DNA of 64,000 nucleotides from positions 36,649-100,648 of the forward strand of contig NZ_JGYN01000034.1 of assembly GCF_000741165.1 (NCBI RefSeq). Reading direction: 5' to 3'. Of the stretch, positions 8,706 through 16,657 are shown piece after piece (the first letter of the stretch is position 1; each line of letters opens with the position of its first letter). The notes below the pieces were generated by a model. The model had not been told where the DNA came from. It did no database searches and worked only from the letters and a program-made list of their open reading frames with translations. The translations under genes and the position numbers were made by a program. This stretch comes from Bifidobacterium biavatii DSM 23969. Its GTDB lineage: Bacteria > Actinomycetota > Actinomycetes > Actinomycetales > Bifidobacteriaceae.

Positions 8706-9743
8706 ATGGGGTTTGCAATCGATGACGATACCGTCGCGCGCGTGGCCGCGCTGCCCGGCGTGCGGGCCGCGGCCGAATCCGGCGCGCAGCTGATCGCGCT
8801 GTGGCCGCTCACCGACGCCAAGCAGATGGACAACGACGCGAAATACGCGGAAAACCTGCAGGTGCGCCTCACGCGCACGATCGCGCGCGTCACGACCGGC
8901 GACGACGTGACCGTGCCCGACGCCGAATTCGTGTACGAAGGCGCGGATGAGATCCCCGGCCGTCCTCAGGAGATCGTTGACGCGCTGCTCGCCGCGAACG
9001 ACGCCTACGACACGATGGTCGGCTACCGCGATGACCGCGATCCAAACGTCCTGTTCGACGCGGCCGACGCGATGGGCGTGGCATGGCCGGACGCGACCGT
9101 CGACGCGCTGCGGACGGCGCTGCCGGAAGTCGAGCGGGCTGTCGCGGAGGATGAGGGCGCGGACGGGATTGCCGGCGCGGCCGGAGACGCCGGTGTGGTG
9201 AATGCGGCCGGAGTGAATGCCGCCGGATCCGCGCGTGAAGCGGAGACCGCCTCCGCTGTCGCAGTCGGACCTGCGGGCGAATCGGATGGTACCCCCGCGG
9301 CGTCCCCCGAACTGGTCAGCGGGCTGGCCCACCGCTTCGCGCAGGCGCTCGTCATCTGCGACGGACTGTTCACGGCGATCGACGACACGCTCGCGGCCGA
9401 GCCCGGTTCGCGCGAGGCGGCCGTCGCCAAGCTGCCGGTCATCCTGTTCGTCAACGAACTGCGCGAGCAGATGTCCGTGCCGCGTCTGTGCCTGAGCGAC
9501 GGACAGTATCAGGCGCTGCTCGACGCGCGTGCGGCCGCCGCGGACACGCTGGAAGCCACCGCCGGGGCGATCGCGCCGGTCGCCGTCAACGAGTGGAAGC
9601 GCCACTACGACGACGTGACCTGGGACCCCGACGAGGCCAAGCGCCGCGCCAAGGAGGAGGACGAGCGCAAGAACAAGGAAGCGCTTGCCGCCAAGTTCGC
9701 CCACGTCAAAGACGACCCCTCCAAGCCCGAAGTCGAACTCTGA
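8706..9743 (+). CDS. Unknown protein with Ala/Gly-rich central insertion
   Basis: No family was recognised for this 345-residue soluble protein. An N-terminal globular part (about 1-145, acidic) is separated from a C-terminal part (about 205-345) by a low-complexity linker rich in Ala, Gly, Asp and Val, GAAGDAGVVNAAGVNAAG. The C-terminal part contains a helical segment, LVSGLAHRFAQALVICDGLFTAIDDTL, and ends in a highly charged KRRAKEEDERKNKEAL helix. There is no signal peptide or membrane helix. The start ATG 8706 is chosen because AAAGGAGCGAAT precedes it; the frame is open further upstream. It is followed by a strong bidirectional terminator. Confidence 0.75.
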   Translation: MGFAIDDDTVARVAALPGVRAAAESGAQLIALWPLTDAKQMDNDAKYAENLQVRLTRTIARVTTGDDVTVPDAEFVYEGADEIPGRPQEIVDALLAANDAYDTMVGYRDDRDPNVLFDAADAMGVAWPDATVDALRTALPEVERAVAEDEGADGIAGAAGDAGVVNAAGVNAAGSAREAETASAVAVGPAGESDGTPAASPELVSGLAHRFAQALVICDGLFTAIDDTLAAEPGSREAAVAKLPVILFVNELREQMSVPRLCLSDGQYQALLDARAAAADTLEATAGAIAPVAVNEWKRHYDDVTWDPDEAKRRAKEEDERKNKEALAAKFAHVKDDPSKPEVEL

Positions 9744-9780
9744 GCGCCGCGCCGTTCCGGCGCCGCTCATACATACGCAA

Positions 9781-9814
9781 AGGGCCGCATGGGAATGATC
9801 CCATGCGGCCCTTG
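9781..9814. terminator. Bidirectional terminator
   Basis: A perfect 15-bp stem (9781-9795 with 9800-9814) has the tetraloop ATGA. It separates the convergent unknown gene and DUF805 gene. Confidence 0.9.
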
Positions 9815-9837
9815 TGGTTTGTTATCTCGGCGAATGC

Positions 9838-11643
9838 CTACTGCTGCTGCTGCGGATACTGCGCGTTACCGTTGCCGTACGGATTCTGCGGCTGCTGGCC
9901 GTATTGGTCAGGCTGTCCGTACTGACCGGGTTGCGCGGGCTGTCCGTACGCGTCCGGACCATACTGGCCGGGCTGACCGGGCTGTCCGTATGCCGATCCG
10001 TACGGATCCTGCTGGCCGTACGCACCGGGCTGACCCGGCTGGCCATAAGGCTGTCCGTACTGCGAGCCAGCCGGCGGATACGGCTGATAGTCGTCGTCGA
10101 AGCGCACGCCTTCCGGCTTGCTGGCCTGCGCCATGAACACGATCCAGATGATGCAGGGGATGATCGTCAGGAGGAATCCGAACAGCAGTGCCATCACGCC
10201 GCCGGCCGTCATGCCGAAGCCGCGGCCATACCCGTAGCCGTAGTAGGCGCTGCCGTAGCCGCTGAGCATGCCGATGAACGTGGCGCCGCCGCCCACGATC
10301 ATGATGATGCAGCCGATGACCGGTATAACGTACAGCGGGATCAGCAGCTTGCCGGATCGGTTCGTGTCGTGCAGTCGGCGCACACTCAGCGCGATCGTCG
10401 GCACGAGGACCGCCAGATCCCAAATCGCGACCAGGAACGACGCATGATCGTCGGTCGCGCCCGAGAGCATGTTCAGCACGAAGCTGATCGCGAACGACGC
10501 CAGCATCCACCACCAGAACTCGCTGCGCGACGCGCGGCCCTTGAACGTGGCGTACTTTTTCCAGAAGCGCAGGAATGCCTCCGGGAACGGGCATCCGTAA
10601 TACGGCTTGTTCAGCGGCGGCACGCCGTAAGACACGCCCGCGCCCGGACCGCTCGCGGGCATGCCGTATTGCGGCATCACGCCCTGCGGCGGCATCTGGT
10701 AGCCCGACTGGCCCTGACCGTACGCGTTCTGCCCATATTCCGGCGCGGCCTGCCCGTACTCGGGCTGTCCCTGGCCGTATGCCGGCTGACCATACGCCTG
10801 TCCGTAGTCCGGCTGTCCCTGACTGGTCGGCGCATACTGTCCGTATGCGGGCTGTTCGCCCTGCGCCGCGAAGGGGTTGGCCGGTGCGCCTGGCTGTTCG
10901 TACGGGTTGGTCGAACCGTACTGCGGCTGTGATTGCGGCTGCGGGTCGAACGGATTGCCTGTCGCAGTCGCGCCCGGCTGCTGGCCGTACGACTGGTCGC
11001 CCTGCGTTGGGACCGAATGCTGCGGTTGGGGGTCAAACGGATTCGCCGACGCAGCCTGCGGAGCCTGCGCTTGCGGCGTGGCCGGCTGACCGTAGTCGGC
11101 GGCCGGCTCCGGCGACTGATACGGCTGCTGACCGTAGTTCGACTGGTCGTACGGTTCTTGCGCGTAGGCGCTTGTGTCGGGAGTCTGCGAAGTCGCTGAC
11201 GCGGCCGGCTGTGCGGCCGGTTGCACCGGAGCGGCCGGCGGAATATACGGCGCCTGGCCGTAATCCGTGGCCGGCTGTGAGTCCGCAGACGGCTGCGCCT
11301 GCTCGGCGGCGGGCTCGGACGGAGCCGCGTAATCGGTCTGATCGGACGGGGTTGCGGGGGTGTCCGACGCCGGAGCCGACGGTGTCACGGAGGAACCGCT
11401 GAACGGCGAGGCCGCCGCGGAAGTTTCCGGAACACCAGTCGAACCGGCCGGGGCCGAAGAATCGGTCGAATCAGCCGCGTCGGTCGCATGCGCGCTCGGC
11501 TCCGGCGTCTGGTCGTACAAGGTTTCCGCGCTTAAATCAGGAATGTCCGGCATGCTCAGAGACCCGACGCCGGGAATGTCCGGAATCGCCGGCACATGCG
11601 GCTCGTTGGGGCTGCCGTCGGGGTTGGTGTTTGCATCGGTCAT
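9838..11643 (-). CDS. DUF805 membrane protein with long Q/Y/G/P-rich tails
   Basis: The 601-residue product has three parts. Residues 1 to about 345 are disordered and rich in Pro, Ala, Ser, then Tyr-Gly-Gln repeats such as YGQPAYGQGQPEYGQ. A DUF805 domain follows: FWKKYATFKGRASRSEFWWWMLASF, then RRLHDTNRSGKLLIPLYVIPVIG, with four to five membrane helices. The C-terminus of about 80 residues is again YGQPGQPG repeats ending in a Gln run. DUF805 function is unknown; members are small inner-membrane proteins. The low-complexity arms resemble scaffold-like tails and face the cytosol if topology is N-in. The start ATG 11643 is preceded by CGAAGGGAGCGAAACG. Confidence 0.85.
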   Translation of the reverse strand: MTDANTNPDGSPNEPHVPAIPDIPGVGSLSMPDIPDLSAETLYDQTPEPSAHATDAADSTDSSAPAGSTGVPETSAAASPFSGSSVTPSAPASDTPATPSDQTDYAAPSEPAAEQAQPSADSQPATDYGQAPYIPPAAPVQPAAQPAASATSQTPDTSAYAQEPYDQSNYGQQPYQSPEPAADYGQPATPQAQAPQAASANPFDPQPQHSVPTQGDQSYGQQPGATATGNPFDPQPQSQPQYGSTNPYEQPGAPANPFAAQGEQPAYGQYAPTSQGQPDYGQAYGQPAYGQGQPEYGQAAPEYGQNAYGQGQSGYQMPPQGVMPQYGMPASGPGAGVSYGVPPLNKPYYGCPFPEAFLRFWKKYATFKGRASRSEFWWWMLASFAISFVLNMLSGATDDHASFLVAIWDLAVLVPTIALSVRRLHDTNRSGKLLIPLYVIPVIGCIIMIVGGGATFIGMLSGYGSAYYGYGYGRGFGMTAGGVMALLFGFLLTIIPCIIWIVFMAQASKPEGVRFDDDYQPYPPAGSQYGQPYGQPGQPGAYGQQDPYGSAYGQPGQPGQYGPDAYGQPAQPGQYGQPDQYGQQPQNPYGNGNAQYPQQQQ

Positions 11644-11746
11644 CGTTTCGCTCCCTTCGCTGGAATGATGACGTTCACGCTCTCATTCTTCCACAATCCC
11701 GACGTCCCGTCCGTATTTGCCCGGTTCCTGACGTGCGGCCCGTCGC

Positions 11747-12808
11747 CTACCGTCCCGAGCGCCACGCGTCGAACAGCCGCAGCTTGGCGAACAGGTCGCC
11801 GAACAGCAGGCGGTTGTCGACCTGCGTGATCACGTGGATGCCGCGTCCGGCCTGCGCGTCCGCTTCGCTCACCGGTTCGATCGGTCCCGGCCGGTCGTCG
11901 GCGTCGAGCGCGGGCCGTGCAATCGCGACCCACCCGTGCGACGCCGGCGCCGTATCCCACGGCGTGAGCAGCGCGGTCAGGCTCACCAGCGGCGAATCGC
12001 CAAGGCAGTACGCGCCGGTCGGCTTCGTCCAGTAGTGCTCGCCGTGGAACCGGATGTTGTCGACCTCCCCGCACAGATACTGGCCCAGTGCGCCGCACGG
12101 CAGCACGTTCGCGGCCAGTTCCGCCGTCGAGACGAGGCACTGCCGGTACGCGTTGCGCGGCACCTGCCACAGCGGCAGGTCGCAGCCGGCGAGCAGCATC
12201 CGCGCTGCGACCGGATCGATTTCGGCGTTGTATTCGCGCGCCGGCCGTCCCAGCGGCGGTTCGGCCAGTCCCGGATACTCCTGCCCGCCGATCCACACGA
12301 CCGTCATGTGCTGCGCGATGCGCGGCTCGACCAGCCATGCGCTCATCAGGTCGGTCACACCGCCGCCGGCCACGTAGTACAGCGGCAGATCGGTGTCGTC
12401 GCGCATCGCCTCGCGCACGATTGCCTCGCATGCCGCGCCTCGCTGTGGGGTGGTCGCGTCGGCCAGTGGCAGCTCCGATCCGGTGACGAGCAGGTCGTCG
12501 TAGTCGCGCAGTCCCATGAGTCCGAACATGCGCTCGATGCGCGCGCGTCCGTTTGCGGCGGTGGTGTCGGAGCCGTTGATGAAGTCGCCGTGGCGCAGGT
12601 GCGAGCAGACGATGAGCCGGATGTTGACCGATTCCGAGAGCAGGTGGTGCACGAGTTGGAACAGGTCGTCCGGGTCGCCTGCGAAGTCGTTGTCGATGAT
12701 GACGCGGCACGCGGCCGGATGTGGCTCGTCGCCCAGCCACGGGCTCGTGCTCGGTCGCCACGTCCGTTCACTGTTGTCGGTGGTCTCACATGTGCTGATT
12801 TGTCCCAT
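11747..12808 (-). CDS. Nucleoside hydrolase-like protein
   Basis: This 353-residue cytosolic protein has an N-terminal metal-binding cluster, IIDNDFAGDPDDLFQLVHHLL (D-x-D-x-x-x-D-x-D-D). It resembles the DxDxxxDD signature of inosine-uridine-type nucleoside hydrolases. Further family-like features are YYVAGGGVTDLMSAWL and VVWIGGQEYPG. It would cleave an N-glycosidic bond of a ribonucleoside or a related glycoside. The start at 12808 is chosen for the AAAAAGGGAGCGATC just upstream; a longer frame begins at 12835. A site matching the arabinan-locus operator, TACAGCGTTGTA, lies about 30 bp upstream, so it may belong to that regulon. Confidence 0.8.
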   Translation of the reverse strand: MGQISTCETTDNSERTWRPSTSPWLGDEPHPAACRVIIDNDFAGDPDDLFQLVHHLLSESVNIRLIVCSHLRHGDFINGSDTTAANGRARIERMFGLMGLRDYDDLLVTGSELPLADATTPQRGAACEAIVREAMRDDTDLPLYYVAGGGVTDLMSAWLVEPRIAQHMTVVWIGGQEYPGLAEPPLGRPAREYNAEIDPVAARMLLAGCDLPLWQVPRNAYRQCLVSTAELAANVLPCGALGQYLCGEVDNIRFHGEHYWTKPTGAYCLGDSPLVSLTALLTPWDTAPASHGWVAIARPALDADDRPGPIEPVSEADAQAGRGIHVITQVDNRLLFGDLFAKLRLFDAWRSGR

Positions 12809-12839
12809 GATCGCTCCCTTTTTGTTGCAGCGCAATATA

Positions 12840-12851
12840 TACAGCGTTGTA
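12840..12851. promoter_or_regulatory. LacI-type operator upstream of nucleoside hydrolase
   Basis: TACAGCGTTGTA fits the TNCANCGNTGTA consensus of sites at 16589, 16616, 19998, 20021, 21205 and 21235. It lies 32 bp upstream of the minus-strand start and next to an AT-rich TATATT. Confidence 0.5.
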
Positions 12852-12921
12852 GTAAACGGTATTTATTCTACTCGCTAGGGGGAGAGGAACTGAGATGATT
12901 GCTCCGGTGATTTGCCCGGTT

Positions 12922-13119
12922 GTGGGCATAACCGGCCGAGTTCCCGATCGCGAACATCCCGATCGTGGGCATAACCGACCATGACCTTCCCGATCGTGGG
13001 CATAGACGGTACATAACGTCTCGCAGTTCGTGGGCATAGACGGTGCATTAAGACAATCGTGGGCATAGACGTGTCATGTACGAGCGAAAAACGGCTCGCA
13101 GTGACCCGTCTATGCCCAC
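12922..13119. repeat. Interspersed 19-bp repeat cluster A
   Basis: Five direct units start at 12922, 12965, 12996, 13030 and 13059, and one inverted unit lies at 13101-13119. The best copy is GTGGGCATAGACGGTACAT (12996-13014). Gaps between units are short and irregular (about 10-25 bp) and unrelated in sequence, so this is not a CRISPR array. No coding or hairpin function is evident. Confidence 0.8.
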
Positions 13120-13185
13120 AATCGGTGGAACTGGCTGGATTTGACAGTTGGATTCGACGGGTGGGGGATGGCTGGGCCGCCGGAC

Positions 13186-14862
13186 CTACGCCCGCGATCC
13201 CCAGATTGCCCGGTTGCCGCCGACCGCCGTGAACGTGAGCGTCGGTCGGCCGTCGGACTCGCGCGGTAGCACGGCGAACACGCCCGTGTACGTCATGCCG
13301 TCGATCGTGATCGCCACGTCGCTGTCGCAGCAGCGCACGCCGGCCGGGGCCGCGCCGAGCATCCGCCACGATCCGCGCGAAATCGGACCGTCGGTCGGCC
13401 GCGGCGTCGCGCCCGGCGTATCGCTGAATTCGATCCGACCGCCGCTGGTCACGCGGCCGTCGGGCTGCAGCGTGATCGTTTCGGGCAGGTTTACGCCGCG
13501 CCATGATCCGTCCGCGTCGCGTGTGCCGTCGAAGTACGTGTGCGGATCGTGCCGCACGAGCTCGTAGTCACCGGCCAGATGCGCGGGATGGGCGCGATCG
13601 GCGACGTACGCGGGGCATGCGGACGCAGGACTTGCGTACGCGGAGGCCGCCGAACTGTCACCGTTCCCCGCGACGAACGCGGCGGCGGACGGCGGCAGCA
13701 CGACCGCACCGCGATACCCGTATGGCGCGGCGACGAGCCAGCCGTCGGCCGTGGGCAGCAGCTCGCGCACGCGCGCCTCGAAGTCGTCTTCGCCGCGGCC
13801 GGCGAATCTCGTGTGGTACGTGAGGAACAGCCGGCCGTCGCGGGCGCGCGTGAGCACCGAATTGTGCCCCTGCGACACCTCGACGTCGGCGTCGTCGGAG
13901 GGGCCTCCGCTCCAGCACACCGACGACGTGAGCCGCACGCCGGTGTCCTTGGTCTGGTTGTCCGGAATCTCGCCGTTGGCGATGGCCGGATTGCCGTTCT
14001 GATCGACGTACGGGCCGACGAGGTTGCGCGAGCGGAACAGGCGGATCTGATAGCCGCAGGTGCGGCCGAGCCAACCGTACGACATGAACAGGTACCACCA
14101 GCCGCCATGATGGACGAAGTACGAGCCTTCGCCGGAATTCCAGTAGCCGCCGGCCACCTTCACGCCGTAGTACGGGTCGGACGCGTCGGGTACGAGCGGG
14201 TAGCGCGTCGCATAGTCGCGCAGGCCGGTGGTCGGGTCGAGCTTGAACATCCAAACCCCGCCGAACCACGAGCCAAAGCTCATCCACATTTCGCCGTGGT
14301 CGCAGCGGATCGGCGCGGCGTCGATCGCGTTGATCCGCGTGTTCTTGAGCGAACGGTAGCGGGCGAGATCGCCGTGCGCCTCCTCCTCGCCGAGCACGCG
14401 CGGCACGTCGGTCGCGTCCACGTTGCCCTCGTCGAATCCGGAGTAGACGACCGGCCCGACGTAAGTCCAGTCACCGTCGAGATGGTCGGCGGTGAGCAGC
14501 ACGATCACCGAGCGAAAATCGTGCCCGTTGACCGACAGGTACATGCACCACTTGCGCATCGCGTCGTTCCAGATCACGTCCGGAGCCCACGTGTTGCCGC
14601 GCAGGTCGGGATTCTCCGGCTGCTGCGGCCACGCCCGCCAGATCTCGCCGAGCAGGCGCTCCGGATCGCGGCTCAGGTTGTTCTCGAACGGCTCCCAGTG
14701 GACGAGGTCGCGGCTGCGCGCCCACTTGCGGTGCGTGCCGAACAGGTAGTACGTGCCGTTTTCCTCGACGATGGCCGGATCGTGGATGGCGGGGCCGTGG
14801 AATGCGGCAGCCGGTCCGGCGACGGTCGTGGGGGAGGGGATGATGTCGGATTGCGTGTCCAT
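13186..14862 (-). CDS. GH43 family glycoside hydrolase, cytoplasmic (arabinanase type)
   Basis: This 558-residue protein is a five-bladed-propeller GH43 enzyme. Expected catalytic residues are visible: Asp in AIHDPAIVEENGTYYLFGTHR (base), Asp in INAIDAAPI (pKa modulator) and Glu in WNSGEGSYFVHH (acid). The propeller runs to about residue 400, followed by a spacer with a low-complexity segment (SSAASAYASPASACPAYVA) and a C-terminal beta-barrel-like domain ending TLTFTAVGGNRAIWGSRA. There is no signal peptide. It is closely similar to the next gene, which is secreted, so the pair is a duplication with different locations. Alpha-1,5-arabinan oligosaccharides are the likely substrate. The start at 14862 has GCAAGGATCGTCACAC upstream. 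Confidence 0.88.
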   Translation of the reverse strand: MDTQSDIIPSPTTVAGPAAAFHGPAIHDPAIVEENGTYYLFGTHRKWARSRDLVHWEPFENNLSRDPERLLGEIWRAWPQQPENPDLRGNTWAPDVIWNDAMRKWCMYLSVNGHDFRSVIVLLTADHLDGDWTYVGPVVYSGFDEGNVDATDVPRVLGEEEAHGDLARYRSLKNTRINAIDAAPIRCDHGEMWMSFGSWFGGVWMFKLDPTTGLRDYATRYPLVPDASDPYYGVKVAGGYWNSGEGSYFVHHGGWWYLFMSYGWLGRTCGYQIRLFRSRNLVGPYVDQNGNPAIANGEIPDNQTKDTGVRLTSSVCWSGGPSDDADVEVSQGHNSVLTRARDGRLFLTYHTRFAGRGEDDFEARVRELLPTADGWLVAAPYGYRGAVVLPPSAAAFVAGNGDSSAASAYASPASACPAYVADRAHPAHLAGDYELVRHDPHTYFDGTRDADGSWRGVNLPETITLQPDGRVTSGGRIEFSDTPGATPRPTDGPISRGSWRMLGAAPAGVRCCDSDVAITIDGMTYTGVFAVLPRESDGRPTLTFTAVGGNRAIWGSRA

Positions 14863-14937
14863 GTGTGACGATCCTTGCGTGATGCGTGCGATGTGCGTGC
14901 TGCGGATTGGGTGCGTGGCGGGGCGAAGGCAGGGAGC

Positions 14938-16500
14938 CTACTGCTTCGACCCCCAGATGCACACGTTGCCGCCGATCGCGGAGAACGTCATGACCTGCTT
15001 GAGATCCTTGTCGCGCGGCAGCTGCGCGAAGTCGCCCTCGTACGTCGTGCCGCCGAGCGTGATGCTCATCCGGTCCGATCCGTCCTTGACGCTCCATGTG
15101 CCGGTCTGGTCGCCGGTCACCGTGCCGTCGGACTTGAGCGTGATGTTCACCGGCTCGTTGACGCCGATGTAGTCGGTGCTGTCCTTGTCCGCGATGTTCT
15201 TCTTGCCTTGGAAGAACGTGTTCTGCGCGTGCGTCACGAGCTCGTAGTCGCCGGCGAGCTTGCTCTTGTCGTAGCCTTTGGCCGCGGCCTTGACGCCGAC
15301 GTACTCGTACGGCGCGGCCACGATCCAGCCGTCGGAGGTGGGCAGCAGCTCGCGCACGCGTACCTCGTGCTCTTCGCCGCGGTTGGAGAAGCGCGTGTGA
15401 TAGATGACGTACGCGGTGCCGTCGTCGTCCACGAATGCCGAGTTGCCGCCCTGCGCGACTTCGATGTTGGTGTTGTCGTTGCCGCTCCACTTGACGGATG
15501 CCATGAGGCGCACGCCGATGTCGGACGTCCAGTTGTTCGCGACGGATTTGGTGTAGACGGCCGGGTTGCCGTTTTCGTCGACGTATGGTCCGGTGATGTC
15601 CTTGGAGCGGAACATGCGGATCTGGTAGCCGCCGGTCTGCTGCAGTGCGCCGTAGGACGCGAACAGGTACCAGTATCCGTTGGTGTGCAGCAGGTAGGAT
15701 CCTTCGCCGGAGTTGCCGTAGCCGCCGGCGAGCTTGACGCCGTAGTACTGGTCGGACTTGTCCGGCACGGTCTTGTACGTGGTCGCGTAGTCGCGCAGGC
15801 CGGTCTTCTGGTCGAGCTTGAACATCCACAGGCCGCCGAACCACGAGCCGAACGTCATCCACATGTCGCCGTTGTCGTCGGTTTCGACGCTCGGGTCGAT
15901 GGCGTTGATTTCGGTGTCGCCGGGGGACAGGTACCGGGTGGGTACCTCATTGGTGCCGAGCACCTTGCCCACGTCGGTTTTGTCCATGGTTTCGGTGCGG
16001 AAGCCGGAGTAGACGACCGGTCCGACGTACGTCCAGTCGCCGCCGAGATGATCTGCGGTGAGCAGCACGATCACGGACTTGTAGTTGGTGCCGTTGACGG
16101 ACATGTACATGCACCATTTCTTCATGGTCTTGTTGTAGACGACTTCGGGAGCCCACATGTTGCCGGTCAGGTCGGAGTTGGAGGGCTGCTGCGGCCATTC
16201 CTTCCAGATGCCGCCGAGGATGTCCTTGAAGTCGGTGCTCAGGTTGTCGGTGAACGGTTCCCAGTTGACGAGGTCTGTGCTCTTGTACCAGGCGCGGTGC
16301 GAGCCGTAGATGTAGTACGTGTCGCCGTCCTTGGCGATGGTCGGGTCGTGCGACGAGGCGCGCTTGATGTCGGAGACCTTGGAGACGACCGGTTTGGTGC
16401 CGTCTGCGCCGGCCGCTGCCGAACAGCCGGCGAGCGGCGCGACGATGGCCGCGATGAAGGCGACCGCCGCTGCGACGCGACGGATGATGGAAGACTTCAT
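14938..16500 (-). CDS. GH43 family lipoprotein, probable surface endo-arabinanase
   Basis: This 520-residue protein starts MKSSIIRRVAAAVAFIAAIVAPLAGCSAAAGAD. The signal peptide ends in the lipobox LAGC (Cys27), so it should be anchored on the cell surface. The GH43 residues are in HDPTIAKDGDTYYIYGSHR, INAIDPSV and NSGEGSYLLHTNGYWYLF. The C-terminal domain ends VMTFSAIGGNVCIWGSKQ, as in its paralogue at 13186. The likely role is cutting arabinan outside the cell for uptake by the importer at 21-25 kb. The start is set at 16500 by the signal peptide and by GGAAAGGGACGTC; the frame extends upstream to 16656 through the promoter. It is divergent from the next GH43 gene across a double-operator region. 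Confidence 0.9.
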   Translation of the reverse strand: MKSSIIRRVAAAVAFIAAIVAPLAGCSAAAGADGTKPVVSKVSDIKRASSHDPTIAKDGDTYYIYGSHRAWYKSTDLVNWEPFTDNLSTDFKDILGGIWKEWPQQPSNSDLTGNMWAPEVVYNKTMKKWCMYMSVNGTNYKSVIVLLTADHLGGDWTYVGPVVYSGFRTETMDKTDVGKVLGTNEVPTRYLSPGDTEINAIDPSVETDDNGDMWMTFGSWFGGLWMFKLDQKTGLRDYATTYKTVPDKSDQYYGVKLAGGYGNSGEGSYLLHTNGYWYLFASYGALQQTGGYQIRMFRSKDITGPYVDENGNPAVYTKSVANNWTSDIGVRLMASVKWSGNDNTNIEVAQGGNSAFVDDDGTAYVIYHTRFSNRGEEHEVRVRELLPTSDGWIVAAPYEYVGVKAAAKGYDKSKLAGDYELVTHAQNTFFQGKKNIADKDSTDYIGVNEPVNITLKSDGTVTGDQTGTWSVKDGSDRMSITLGGTTYEGDFAQLPRDKDLKQVMTFSAIGGNVCIWGSKQ

Positions 16501-16585
16501 GACGTCCCTTTCCGTTGGGTTCATGGATGAAATCGTCTGGCAAATGGGGGTCGGGGTGGATTGCTGTTCGCGACGCGACGCGCAT

Positions 16586-16628
16586 TTGTACAACGATGTA
16601 ATCGTGAGTATACTGTACATCGTTGTAA
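16586..16628 (+). promoter_or_regulatory. Promoter with two LacI-type operators, divergent GH43 genes
   Basis: TTGTAC (16586-16591), a 17-bp spacer and TATACT (16609-16614) form a good promoter reading right. TACAACGATGTA (16589-16600) overlaps the -35 box, and its reverse complement TACATCGTTGTA (16616-16627) covers the start region. The pair would repress the 16658 gene and could also affect the leftward lipoprotein gene. Confidence 0.75.
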
Positions 16629-16657
16629 AAGACAAGTCGAGACGAAAGGCCGTCACA

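Noticed and set aside
12922..13119. Clustered repeats suggesting a CRISPR array
   Set aside because: Units are 19 bp and degenerate, occur in both orientations, and have irregular gaps of about 10-25 bp. No cas genes are present.
16319..16657. N-terminal extension of the 16658 GH43 gene
   Set aside because: This part runs antisense through the lipoprotein gene start and across the promoter and operators; the TTG at 16658 with GAAAGG fits better.
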